From: Oreocharis arfaki
Taxonomy: Eukaryota > Chordata > Aves > Passeriformes > Paramythiidae
Direction: 5' to 3'
Assembly: GCA_013398015.1 (NCBI GenBank)
Contig: VZRR01002859.1
Span: forward strand, 372,001 to 436,000
Length of the DNA stretch: 64,000 nt
The first letter of the stretch is position 1. Every line of letters begins with the position of its first letter. A model generated the notes under the pieces. The model saw only the letters and a program-made list of their open reading frames with translations. It had not been told where the DNA came from and ran no database searches. A program made the position numbers and the translations under genes. Positions 39,001-51,125 of this stretch are shown one piece after another.

Positions 39001-41601
39001 AAACATAAGTAGAAGAAAAGAGGCCACCTCTTGTTTTTAAGGAAAAAAACAAAACAAAACACTTTTTAAAAAAAATCTCTATTTTTCTTTCTTTTCCTGA
39101 GGTCCAGCCATGTGCCACATTTCTAAATTAATATTCCCTTGTGTTTGTTGACTGGTAGCAAACAGCACTGAACAGCTTTATGTTTTGTCCTTCCTAATAC
39201 CCAAGTGCCATTGCAGTGGAAGCTTTCTGCAGACGTGAGCATTACTGGAGGCGGGCCTCTTTGTTTTCCTGGTGCAGGTGGTATCCAGGTTCTTTTGACA
39301 GCCACGCTGACTGCCTCGAGAGAAGACAGGATATTGCTCCCATTTACACGATCAGATCTGCCTCCCTAACTTTAGTCATCTTGGTCCAAATGAGATTGTT
39401 CTTATTCACAGGGAAGACAGTGCTCTCCTGCCAAGCTTGGGCAGTCTTGCTGTCTCTAGGTGAAGACCACTGGATTCACCAAGCTCTCTGTAAGCAGGAG
39501 TACAAGCCCCTGTTCACAGTTTGCAGACTCAGTGGCTGAAGAAGAAAAAGTCTTATTATGGTTCTACAGGGGTGCATACAGATCTCCAGAACCTTGCTGT
39601 GCCACGATTGATCAGACTTAGAATAAAATATCTACCACTGGCTCTCTAACAAGCACCCCACAGGCCTCATCTGTCACTGGTTATTTATATCAAAGTGACC
39701 TTAGAATGATGTACAAGCAGAAGATGCTTAGGGAACATGATAGTGATGATCAAGGGAAATATCCTACCAGGATGTCAGTGGCCTCAGAACAAGCTTCTTG
39801 AGGGCAGCCTGGCACTCAGCCTTCAGTCTCCCTATGCAGAGCACTGCGCTAAGTCCTGTGGCCCTGCAGGATCACAGATCAGCTTTTTGCTCAAGTCACC
39901 AAGGGAAGCATTAGCAGTGGAGACAAACCTTCACTGTTCACACCTTCCATTATAAAGCCGTTCCAAAAACAGTATGCAGAGAGATCCCATTGAAAGGGTT
40001 ATGAAAATGCAGAGCATCTGATTAGAAGCAAAAACTGAAGAGCCAAATTGCTATTTTGCCATGGACCAGGTCAGAAGAAATACACCATATTTAATTCAAT
40101 AGGTTTTATTCTTCAATTAACACATTGAATGATTATGCTTTATATCTAATAGCTTAGGTTTCATGTGGGATCAAAAATGCATCTACATGTCTGCTTTTAG
40201 TTCATTGCAGCAGTTTTGAACAGTAGCAGAATATTTATGAACTCCTACAAACCTTACCGTCAGCTGAAACTCCTTTTGCCTAATGAGAGCTGCAGCTGAC
40301 AAGCAGCATCATCAATAGATTAAACATGATAAGAATTCACAGCCATGAAGCAGAATGCCACGTCTGAAGCTGAATAAGATGACTGGTTTTAGGTACTCAC
40401 TTTCCTGGTGGATCCATTTATTCATCCTCAGCACGTGCAGAAATTATCAACAACTTGTCCATCAGTACATGATTGTATAGAATAGGAACTATGAAGAGAT
40501 ACATAGGTTTCAAAGATTCTTAGCTACTATTTCCTACTTGTGATAAATTAAGAATTGTTAATTTCTTAACAACCTTAGGGGGTGGGATGAGCAGGTTTGA
40601 AGCTGCTTATCCTTTGGTTACTGTCTTTTAATGTTTTATCCCTCTACATGCTGAATGTAATTATGATTCTTGGATTACATCACATGTAATTATAATTCTT
40701 TTATTTCTTTTTTCACTAAGTAAAGTTGGTATTAGTCTTTATTATGAAGAATCCTAATGTAGGAAGCAATATTTTATTTTTATTGTAAATCCTCGTGTGC
40801 TTGAATGGATGCAATAAATTTTTTCTAATTTGTATTTTTCCAAATTCATTCGCTGATATAAGTTCTGGAATAACTGATTTTTTGCTTCATGACACAAATA
40901 TATTTGGGACTGGCTTAAATGTGTAACTGAGAAAGGGCTTCTGTTTCAAATAGAATCAAAATTCAAATTGTAGCTATAATCCAAATAACAGAAATAAAGC
41001 TATTTCAACTTTTTTAAAATGCTCTTCTTTCTTTCTCCTTTCTTCCTTTTTGTCTGAAACTCTTAGCTTAGTTTAGATTAACTCGTAAGTCTGGCCTTGA
41101 AACAGCTTTTTCTTATGAAATAAGTTCTTTATATGAAAGATATCACTTACTGCCCAGTGGAATTCCGTATTGATGCAGTCTCTCCTGAATTAGATTTAAT
41201 ATTTACCTGTTCCTTTACTGTATGATGTTACAATGAATCAATATCATTATGTGCAATTTTCTTGTGACTTTTTTAATAGATGTTACTTAGCTTAGAGATA
41301 ATAGTAAACAATGATGTAAATAAAATTAAATATATATATACAACATACTGAAATTTTAGCTAAAAACAGAGCAGTTAAAAACCAGTACCATTCATCATAT
41401 ATACCTTGAGGATGTTCTGAACTAAGTTCATAAACAGCCAATGAAAACAGAAGCCTTGATGATTAAGCCACCCCATCTTCCTCAACCCTATAGTCTTCCT
41501 GGGTTGAGCAGAGCCAGACTGACCCTGATCAGACATGTAAGCATATGTGATTTTTTTTTTTTTACTTCTGGAGAGACATGCCTTTGATTTTTTTATATGG
41601 A

Positions 41602-41625
41602 TTGGTTGGTTGGTTGGTTGGTTGG
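41602..41625 (+). repeat. (TTGG)6 microsatellite
   Basis: Six perfect TTGG units. Confidence 0.95.
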
Positions 41626-41675
41626 GTTTAATTTCAAGATTTCCAAGACCTGTAAGAGGATCTACTCCTTGCAGA

Positions 41676-41702
41676 GGTAAGGACAGAATTTCCGTCCTTA
41701 CC
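41676..41702 (+). repeat. Perfect inverted repeat, 9-bp stem and 9-base loop
   Basis: GGTAAGGAC and GTCCTTACC flank AGAATTTCC. ATTTCCGTC recurs directly downstream, so the segment may have a small local duplication as well. Confidence 0.75.
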
Positions 41703-44700
41703 AACAATTTCCGTCTTAAAGGAGAGATATTTATTCAGACTCTTTACAAATTAGTCATAAACATTCCCCGGATCCTCAATTTATAAGTCTTTTAACTCTG
41801 AATTCCTAAGCTATGTTTTGACTACCAGAGTTAGGTAATTATATGACCATGGAAATAGTGCATCCCTCCAACTGTTAGTCTGAAGTCTGAATCTAGAGCT
41901 AGTTTGTGAAACTGGTGTAGGATTTAAAATTTGCTTCAACTATAAATACTGGCTAAGGGATCCTCCCTTACACAAAAAAAAAGATTTGTCTCTAGGGTGA
42001 GATTTTTTTTAAAGGGTTTTTTTTTTTTAACGTACTTTGAATAGCACCTTCTTTTCAGACTAAAGTTTGTGTACTTCTCTATTGCTACAGGCATTTGTTC
42101 AGAAGAGAACCAGTTGTCCAGTGATCATGTATAATGATTTTACTCTGCACAAATGTTTTACTATTTTTAATAAATTCTTGCTTTTTTAGCAGGCTGCCTA
42201 GGCCCTGCCATGGGGATGTTTAAAAGATGTAGTGGCAGATATTCCTAACTGCAGTTTAGTACATACCCGGTGAATACACCCATAACATTTCAAGTCAGCC
42301 TCAGTGAGGGGCCTTGGGGTAGTAAGAGAACAGCAACAATAAGAAAAATCATTGTCCCGACTGGCACTTTTTCTCCTGGATTATTGCACTGTCTCATTTT
42401 TAATACTGGAAATAATTTATTGTGATTACATTTAAAAAAACCCTGCTACTTAGTGACAAATCCAAGCTGACCTCCTCATGAATAAGGATTTAGTGAAATC
42501 ACTCTTTAACTAGCTGCAATTGTTCCTGTAATCTAAAGCATTAAATAGTTTGAATATGCAGAAGAATCCACATGATCTAACAGAACATAGAGTTAGAAGC
42601 TAGAAAAATCATTATTCTGGGTCTGGCAATCCTGTGTTCTGCTCTAAACCAGATAAATTAGTCTGTCTGGAGCCAGTTCTGCTCACACAGCAGTTATATG
42701 CACATTTAATTCTGTTATTTCATTACTTTTCATTTGCACTGGTGGAGGTCAAAGTATTGTCATTTGTAGGTGATGTTACTTTAATGTATCAAAACCACAA
42801 CTTGAAGTAGAATGAGACTTGTTTATTCTTTTGATAGTGGGAAATAATTAAAATGTACCATAAAGTGATCAAAATTATATATGTGCTAACTCTGATTACC
42901 AGTATAGGTGGCCGTATATTAGCACTAATGACTTACTTTTGGGCAGAATCTGTTACATAAAAAATTGCTTCTTCATGTTGTTTGGGAACTTGTAATGATT
43001 TTTGAAAAGCATAAATTGCATGAAAGGACAAGATGGAAACATCTGTTCTATGGTCTAGGCTCTATATGTTTACAGTTATATGGCACCAAGCCCTTTTCCC
43101 GGAGCTAGATCTTGTGCACCCAGGCTATCCTTTGGAGATGTTTTACATGTGTTAGCATGTGGGCATTCGTATAACCATGTCTTGCATCAATGGGTTCTGC
43201 TGTCATCCTGGGAAATAAACTTCTCTGACTGCAGATGTAAGTACCTTGGGGCTCCAGAGTGAGTTCTGGCACAGAGCACTCCAGTTCAGTCAGGCTTTGC
43301 CGACCTATTGCTGCATTACTTTCAAAACCTTCATTAAAACTAATGGAACGTTACTTTTATAACCTACGATTCCTTTAACAGATTTTAGTTGAGTTTTCTA
43401 CTTATATATCAAACAAATAATTATTTTTAAAAACCAAAAATGTATTTCCATTTGCTGAAAGTTGTTGCTAAAATCGTAAGACTATAGTCTTTTGAAGCAC
43501 TTTATTTACTCTGAGATATGAATGAATATCAAGTCGAAGTAACTTTTAAAAATAAAAACGGATCAAACTTAAATATATCTGGGGAAATGCAAAAAATATT
43601 CCATAAAATCAGTAGAGAATGAGCAGTCTGTATTAGGTCTAAAGCTAGGATTTCTTTTCTGGTCTTCTGAGAACTGATACCTTATGAGCTTCAACATAAT
43701 CTTTTCAGCTGAATTAACATGCTCTTGATGACATACTCTTGACTGAAGCAGATTATACATGCTGTATAACTTTTGTGGTCAAGATAATGGGGTTTTTTTC
43801 TGAATTTTCTTAACTTATGATCTCTTCTGCCTTATATTTTTGAAGTTACCTGTTAATCACTGAAGGGAATATGAAATATATCTAGTCTGTTCATTATGGT
43901 AGTAGTGTTGGAGCCATGGTCATCTAAGTACATACTTGTAGTTCTGATTATTGGTTGGACAATCAGAATAAGTCTCTAGTGAGCATAATTTAATTTACTG
44001 ATTCAGAATTCTTTTTTATGTAAATATTCCATTATACATGCCTACAGTAGACTTCTTTCAGGTAACTAAATATTTAGGATATTTTCAGAGAGCCAACACA
44101 AAAGAAGCAAAAGCCTAATTTCAGGAAAATTCAATTTTTTGTTTGAAGATAGCTTTGTATAGAAGCTATTTTATTGAGCTCTGTAGTGAACCCATTCCTT
44201 TCCAGCGCTTTTTAGGCAGCAGAATAGAGGCATTTGGAGAGATTTATAGGCTGTCTGTGGGAAGATGTATAAGTAGCACTGTAGATGATTCAAAAAAAAG
44301 GTTCATTGTCAGGAGCAGCAGGATGAGATTCAAGTCATAAGCCTCTCTTAGAGAGCCATGGTACACATCCCAGTTGCAGGTCTCTAGCTGTTAAGGGAAA
44401 GTGTTTGCTCTAAGTAAAACACAACGAACTGCAGACTTCTCCAAAATATGTTAGTTTTTGTATGTCCATAAAAAAACCTTCATTCTGAGAATACATTTGT
44501 ATGAGTTACAGTTAGAGCTCCCGCAGTAATGAGTGTTGCAAACTCTATAGTTCTAAGTCCAGAGCTAAACACCTTCACTGAAAAAATCCCTGCTTGCGGT
44601 CTCCAGACATTCATATATGTTGACTATTGGCATAATTTCCCCAAATGATGGACCATGGTACGCAAAGGCAGTTTTAGGTAGCCACATTTCATGTTATGCT

Positions 44701-45392
44701 GACAAACTGAAATGGATTACGTAAGATGTATCCTGTGTAGCCATCATGGAATAGACACTTTTAAAAGATCCTTATTATTGAGATGTGTAGAAGAAACTTA
44801 CAAAATACACTTTGATTATCATTGTGGAGGTCAAGGTATAGATTGTTGCAGTAATATTTGTAGGACACGCATGAGAATTTTAAGTGATTCAAGTGTGTAA
44901 TATCATGCCAGAATGTAGGAATAATAAGAATACTAAAATCGGTTAGTTTGATGCTTATTGATAAAAGACAGGCATGCTCTTCCGCCTCTGCAGATGTACC
45001 ACTTGAGTTGTATTATCCCCACGATTCTCCCTCATATCATTCCCTATGAGTATCAATGTTTTCTATTTCTTTCTAATTTAATCAGTGAAGTGAGCCGGAA
45101 GGCACTTTGCTATGACTGAGTAGAAATCTCTGCCATGGAGGAAAACCAGCATTTTTAAAAGTTTTTAAAAAAATATGTATGTTGCAAAAACATGCAAAAA
45201 CAATATATTGATGGGTCTCAGAGTAATCTATGTGCTTGGTAGGCCTGTAGAGCATCATCTTCATAGTCTCACTAATTCTAATGGATTCATTTGCTCAATC
45301 CAGTAAAGTGCTGTTCCTGTGTTAAGAGTAGTGCACCATGATCAGATGGATTATGCCCAGCAAATACATCTGTTCTTCAGTCAAATTTTCTG

Positions 45393-45393
<1 letters not shown>

Positions 45394-45423
<30 letters not shown>
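45394..45423 (+). repeat. (T)30 homopolymer
   Basis: Thirty consecutive T, the longest homopolymer in the window. Such a run can be the poly-A tail of a minus-strand retrocopy, but I recognise no gene body in the adjoining sequence (45424 onward). Confidence 0.95.
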
Positions 45424-45424
<1 letters not shown>

Positions 45425-45959
45425 ACATTGGGCATTTGGTCTGGTATTAAGTAGGAGGGAAATCCTCCTCCTGCACCTTAGTTATTTTTTAATGCAGGCT
45501 TATGGCTGAACTTCTCTAAGAGGTGTTTGGCAAACTGTGCTTTGTTTAGCTCAGATCTGCAGCTGAACAGTTAGTTTGCTTTTATAGAAGCATTGCAGGT
45601 GACACATGTAGAATAAGCCATGGTGCTCCTGACACTGGCCCACAGAGCTAGGAAGGACATGTTAGCAGATGCACTGAGATACTTTTTCCAAGTGTGGATT
45701 ATGCCGTGAGGGACAACACCGGGTTTTAGCCTCAGTGAGATATTTGAGTCCTTAAAAACATTGAATGAATTGCTGGGTCTGACGCTGAAATCTGAATTTC
45801 AGAGGCATAGAAAAGTGCTTTTACTAAAGCCAGTGAAAACATCTAATGTATTTTCAAAAAATCCCAAAAGATCTAGGTCCAAGGGATTTTCATTGAGAGT
45901 TTTGGTTAGATCTCTTGTGTGCTTTCCTACTTAAAATCCCCTACATGTATTTCTGAAGG
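45424..45959. other. Intronic sequence between (T)30 and CR1
   Basis: No recognisable gene or repeat. If (T)30 were a retrocopy tail, the body would lie here on the minus strand, but no known transcript was recognised. Confidence 0.5.
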
Positions 45960-46185
45960 AAGGATTTAGATTTATTTTAGGATTCAGTTTTAGTTACTTA
46001 TCATTGGAACAGGCTCTCCAAGAAAGTGGTGGAGTCACCGTCCCTGGAAGTGTTCGAAAAACATGTGGATGTGGCACTCGAGGACATAGTTTAGAGGTGA
46101 ACATTGTAGTGGTGCTGGGATGATGGTTGGATTTGGTGATCTTAGAGGTCTTTTCCAAACTTCACAATTCTATGATTCTATGATT
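45960..46185 (+). mobile_element. CR1 LINE 3' end, + orientation
   Basis: A 5'-truncated CR1 copy covering the very end of ORF2 and the 3' untranslated region. It starts near AGGATTTAGATTTATTTTAGG and passes through CATTGGAACAGGCT, GTGGTGGAGTCACC and GATCTTAGAGGTCTTTTCC. It ends in CAATTCTATGATTCTATGATT, the short (ATTCTATG)n tail characteristic of CR1. There is no target-site duplication, as expected for CR1. Confidence 0.95.
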
Positions 46186-49100
46186 GTGAAAATTTGATCT
46201 GAGGTTTAAATTTTGAATCCCTAGTTTTTCTCTCTTTTGTGTTGTTTTCCCATTAAGTTTCCCATTGTTGACTAGAGAAGAGTTATTTATGACTCATATT
46301 TAAGACCACAGGTGTCCCATAGGAGTTCAGAGAGGACTTATGGCACCATAAGATACCTTTTAAGAGGTTCCAGGTCCGTTTTGGAAACCCCTGTAACACC
46401 CTTCCTATCAGGGCAGTGTGCCATACACAGATCTCCCAGGATGAGCTGGGTGGAGCAGTATGTTTGAAATTGCATGTGTATGATCATTAACCTGCAAGTG
46501 ACAATTAGCAAGGGCACAAACCCTTGTGAACTGGTTGTATAAACCTTTTGACTCAGAGTAAATCTCTGGTTTTGGTAAACACCTTGTAGTCCACCTTCTC
46601 AGCTTGCAAACTTTAGTCTGCCTGGGTGGAACCAGGCCATTTTACAACAGCCAAGGCTCTTGTCCTTTACTTTTATTCCTCTCTCTCTACATAAAATTTA
46701 GCAGCCACCCATGATGTCTGTATACAAAACAGCCAGCTTTGTGGTATCACAAATGATAAAAGTGTACTGTGCAAAATTCACATCCAGCAACACTTCTTCC
46801 ATTTTTAATTATTTTCTCATAAAAGCAGTTTAGGAGACTTAAACAAGGACAATAAAATGCTCTTTAAAAGGCACGCAATATCATTTAGCTTCACCTAGAA
46901 GCTTTACCATTCTAAAAAACCATCCACACTCAGTTTAACTGCTCTTAGTGATTACAGTTTGCAGCACCTGTTATTTAAAATACTGATTCTTGTTCCTTCT
47001 CTTCGTACAGCTTTAGAATCTTTCCCAGAGTGTAAACTTCCCTGTCATAAATTCATAGATAATTCATCTCATATTTTCATGAGTGCTTCTATCATTTAGA
47101 AAAGATTAGGCAACCATCTGCAGAAATGTCTGCGGTAAATAGTTGCAGGGCAAGGAAATAGTCTAGATGTCCTTGTGAGTCCTGCTTTTTACACTTTACT
47201 TACTTTTCAGTCATTCTAGCCCAGAATATAAAAATTACTGAATTCAAGAATAGCTTAGTAAATTACAGTTTATCCTCAGACGTCATCTCTTGACTTTTAA
47301 TTGTACAGAACAATAAAGAGGCACATACTAGCCTGTGTGTAATAACTATGTAGCTTGCTGCAGTGTTCAGTAAAAAGAGACTGTTTATACAAAAATTATT
47401 CCATTCTGAAATAACTCCTGCACTGTCTAACCATATTAGTAATTCAGTTAATTAAATATACGACAAAAGCAAAATACTTAATGCAGAAGTAAAATAGCAT
47501 GAAATATAAAGAAGAAATGAAGATAGTGAAGAATTATTATCATAACATGATTTAAATTTTTAAAGGCTACACATGAATAAGTTATTATAGTAGAAACATT
47601 AAAATGAAGAGAATACTACAAGAGAATGCATTAAAAGTCTTTCATTTAAAAAACCAAAAATATGTAAAAGTAATCCCCTGTGTTTTCATTCTTTAATGTG
47701 CTGTTACATCCATGAATCTTTTGAAAGAACAATATGGAACAGGAGAGAAAAACATATGGCTAAATTTAGAGGATTCAAATGTTAAACTTGAAAATGTAAA
47801 GTGCTTTTTATCAGTATTGTTATATTTATGTGAACACAAACATTTTGGGATAGATTGCTAGGGAAATATTTGAATGGGAAAAGTGTGAACTACAGAGCAT
47901 CTTCTGCCTACCTGGCCATGATAATTACAAATTTCAGATTTGGTAGATATAAAAAGGGGTAAAGCTGCAGTTTGGGCTTCCACCCACCCCTCTTTTTCCT
48001 CTTCACTTAGTTGCAATTCTGCAAAGCACATGTGAAAACACACATGCTGTGGTGATATTTTACATTCATTTTGAACAGGTATGAGTCACTTTCCTAGATT
48101 TTTATGCTCAGTTTCTCCTGCCTTGGTGTATGATGATGAGCAGTTGGGGCCAGGAAGGCAAGTAATAGAGTTTGCACAGTTTCAACATTCTCTGCACATT
48201 GAAAGTGAATAAATATTACATCTTTATGATATTCTTCACTGATCAAATCTGTAGCCATAAATAAACAGGTTCAGATCCCACTAAAGATAATGGCTGGCCA
48301 AGAGAGTCACTGCAGAGATGCACAGGGAGACAGCAGATTGCACTGCCATGAGAAAGTCTAGCTCCTCAGGATTTGTGCTATCATTTATATTTTAATTCAG
48401 CGATATTTCATTTCTTATGTCATTAAAAATACCAGCAGTAGTATTAATCCAAAATTATGTCCTAGGAGTAAATGAGTCTCCCTAGAGACGAATATAAACT
48501 AATTACCTTTGTACAATATGTTGACTGTTTAGAATACATAATTATTTTCCCTAATTTTTTGAGAGATGAAAGAGTGCATGCGTATATGTATTAGGATATC
48601 TCTGTGTGAGAGAGAAAGGAAATCTTGTATCTAATTTCATACAAACGTTTACCTGTCTTTTACTTGATAAAATGCAATAATTTATTACAATTTTAAAAAA
48701 TACTGTGTTAGTACAAATGCTTTTGCCTTTCATATTTCCACTATCATAAAATCTTTTCTGTGTTCTCATGAATAATAGCATATTTTTCTCACTGCATTCA
48801 TGACTACAGCTGAATTCAGATCTTAATTCACTCTAGTGAAAGAAATTATTCCATTCAGTTTGGAACTGATCAAAGCTCTTCTATACTGTTTTGGAGAGCC
48901 AAAAGGGGACTTTTTATGGGACCAGGATCTACGTAGGAAGTAAGCAAAGGCTGTTTTGAGAACATTTTCCACATTCACTAAGAAGAGGTTCCCATGGAAA
49001 TCTAATTCAGCTAATGGTTACGTTACCCTTTTGGCAACTTGCCTGCCTCATGAGGAAATATCATTTTAAGGGGTTCCCATAGAAAGCTATAGCTTAAATC

Positions 49101-50234
49101 TGTACTGCAGAGTGATGGTATTCACTAATGCCCTGAAGCTCTGTGTCCTGCCAATGCAGCATTAGAGAACAAGTGCTTCCTTGTGGGGCCTGGGTACCCT
49201 GCTACAGTGAAGCAGTGCTGGAGATAGGGAAGGGGACGCTCCTCAGATTTCCTTCTGTCGTAGGACTTGCTGTAAGGAAAAAAAAGCAGCAAAACCCCTG
49301 CAGCTTGTGTTTTGTTTGGTTTGGGTTTTTTATTTTTAATTATAATATTCAGTCCTACAAAAGAAGAACTGAAAAATAAAGAAGCAAACAAGAACCCCTC
49401 AGTCTTTTGAATGTAGTGGCATTTATTATGTATATATATGAGAGATAATTTTATAGTGAAAATGAAACAGAAAGTCACAGCTTCCCAAGTCAATGCAAAA
49501 TTGTGCTTCTAAGTCAACACACATTCTGCCATCTAGTGACCAGAAGAAATTATACTGACCAGTTGCCAATGCGATGAGAAACCCCAAGTACTGCTACTGC
49601 TGCATATCTTCGTGGGAGAACCTCTAGCATAGGCTAAAAACAAATATGCAGAAAACTTTTTCAAGCTCCTGGAAGTCAGAAATTGATCAGATCTACTGAA
49701 ATTAGTTAATATTGCAGTCCAAAAATTGATTTAAACAAACTGATTCTTTATGTATTTCTGTAGTCTTCTTTCTTCCTTTCCCCCTCTGCATCCCCTCCTC
49801 CCCCTTCAACTGGGACTTTATTCAGCATTTTGCATAATTTCTGGGAAAAACATTTGTGTGTTAGAGAGGATGCCATGCTACTGCACATGGAACAGTTTGC
49901 GTTATTGCACATTCTGGCTGCAAGACCTATTCTGTTCGTTCTGTAGTCAAGAGTAGATGAAAACAATCATTTGGCTAGTTACAGTTCAGGTGTGGGTAGG
50001 AGAGTATGAATCACACTGCTGGAGCGCTGTGGGTGAAAGAGAATGACAGTCACTTTGGGGAATCGGCTGCCTCTCCTTGCTTTTAGTGTTCTGAAAAACC
50101 TTCAGGAAACTGCTCTCACTTTCCATGTGGTTCTGTACAAGTTGACGACACTCAGCAACTCTCAGAAGTTCCTTGACATTGTACTTGTCCTAAGGGGGTA
50201 ACCCTAGAGGTCTCCGAATCGCCTTTTTTTTTTT

Positions 50235-50256
50235 TTGGTGATGATGTCATCACCAA
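50235..50256. repeat. Perfect inverted repeat, 10-bp arms, with CRE/AP-1-like core
   Basis: TTGGTGATGA and TCATCACCAA flank TG, so the centre reads TGATGTCA, close to a CRE half-site pair. It follows a 13-T run. Binding is not shown. Confidence 0.6.
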
Positions 50257-50788
50257 CCACTATTCTGAAAAAGGCTTTTTATATTAATGCCAGTGTGTCC
50301 TGCACCCTAAATAGCACAATTCATAGTAGATGGTACACCGTAATACATTTGCACTGTGAAGTTCCCATGAAATGTGATAAATAATAGCCATAAAAGCCAA
50401 GCCAACATGGTTTATAATGTCATCTGATGACTAGGATATGTATGCAACAAGTATATATATGTTACAAATATGATAAAACAGCCTAGGCATAAAATCTGTT
50501 TGATACATCCCTTAATTTTTAAGAATATCCACTTGTCAAAAAGCAGAGACTCGCCTTGGTGAGTAGAACCTTGCAAAGCCGGTATTTTTCTTTTGTATTT
50601 CTCAGTTGTCCTAGTTTGCATTTTTACACTGTTAACAGATTTTTTTTCTTCTTTATTCCTACAGAGAGCACATGGCACCTCTCTTCTGTCCTCTCCTAAA
50701 AACCTACACCTACACTGGCCGTGAGATTTTAGCTTCTGCTTTAAAAACTAAAAAGGTTACTTAATAGGAATAAAAATTCATCTAATGT

Positions 50789-50806
50789 AACATAACATAA
50801 CATAAC
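50789..50806 (+). repeat. Short (AACAT)n repeat
   Basis: Three and a half pentamer units. Confidence 0.85.
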
Positions 50807-50943
50807 ACAAAAATGAAGCCAATGGGACTAGTGATAAGAGTTGTAAATATTACCGAACTGTAAACTTTGGAATTGGAATTTTTTTCTTCTGTCCTAGGAG
50901 GCGTGGAACTATATTACATGCCTCAGCTTATATGGAAAATGAG

Positions 50944-51125
50944 ATCATGGAATCATACAATCATTTAGGTTGGAAAAGCCCTCTAAGATCATCAATCTTT
51001 GACCAAACACCGCCATGCCAGCTAAACCATAGCACTAAGTGCCACGTGCAATCATTTTTGAACATTTCTAGAGATGGTGACTCCACCACCTTGCTGGGAA
51101 ATTTGTTCCAATGCTTAACCAAATG
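50944..51125 (-). mobile_element. CR1 LINE 3' end, - orientation
   Basis: Read on the + strand this begins ATCATGGAATCATACAATCA, a decayed form of the CR1 terminal repeat in reverse. It continues TTTAGGTTGGAAAAGCCCTC and CTAAGATCATC and reaches GGTGACTCCACCACC and TTGTTCCAATGCTT. That order is the reverse complement of the CR1 3' end. The copy is severely 5'-truncated and roughly the same extent as the one at 45960-46185. The 65-codon + frame over it is an artefact. Confidence 0.95.

Larger units (their letters stand above)
33017..45393. other. AT-rich intronic sequence, little recognised
   Basis: No exon or transposon firmly recognised. It contains A13 at 37847-37859, (TTGG)6 at 41602-41625 and a 9-bp hairpin at 41676-41702. 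Open frames at 34115-34447, 35237-35614, 39216-39539 and 41375-41707 resemble no protein I know. Confidence 0.55.
46186..50943. other. AT-rich intronic sequence, little recognised
   Basis: No exon or transposon firmly recognised. A 122-codon minus frame at 49125-49493 is low in complexity and unrecognised. A palindromic CRE-like site lies at 50235-50256 and a short (AACAT)n run at 50789-50806. Confidence 0.55.

Noticed and set aside
39123..39539. Moderate-GC segment with open frames on both strands (60 and 107 codons)
   Set aside because: Considered as a processed pseudogene or retroviral piece, but neither translation was recognisable.
42185..42270. Possible CR1 3' fragment (AGGCTGCCTAGG ... 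TGTTTAAAAGATG)
   Set aside because: Only two short patches resemble CR1 and the spacing is wrong; insufficient for a call.
43080..43262. Possible LTR remnant with AATAAA
   Set aside because: No matching ends, no duplication and no family resemblance I could justify.
49125..49493. 122-codon minus frame
   Set aside because: Biased composition (K/N and F/S runs) from T-rich sequence; no recognised domain.
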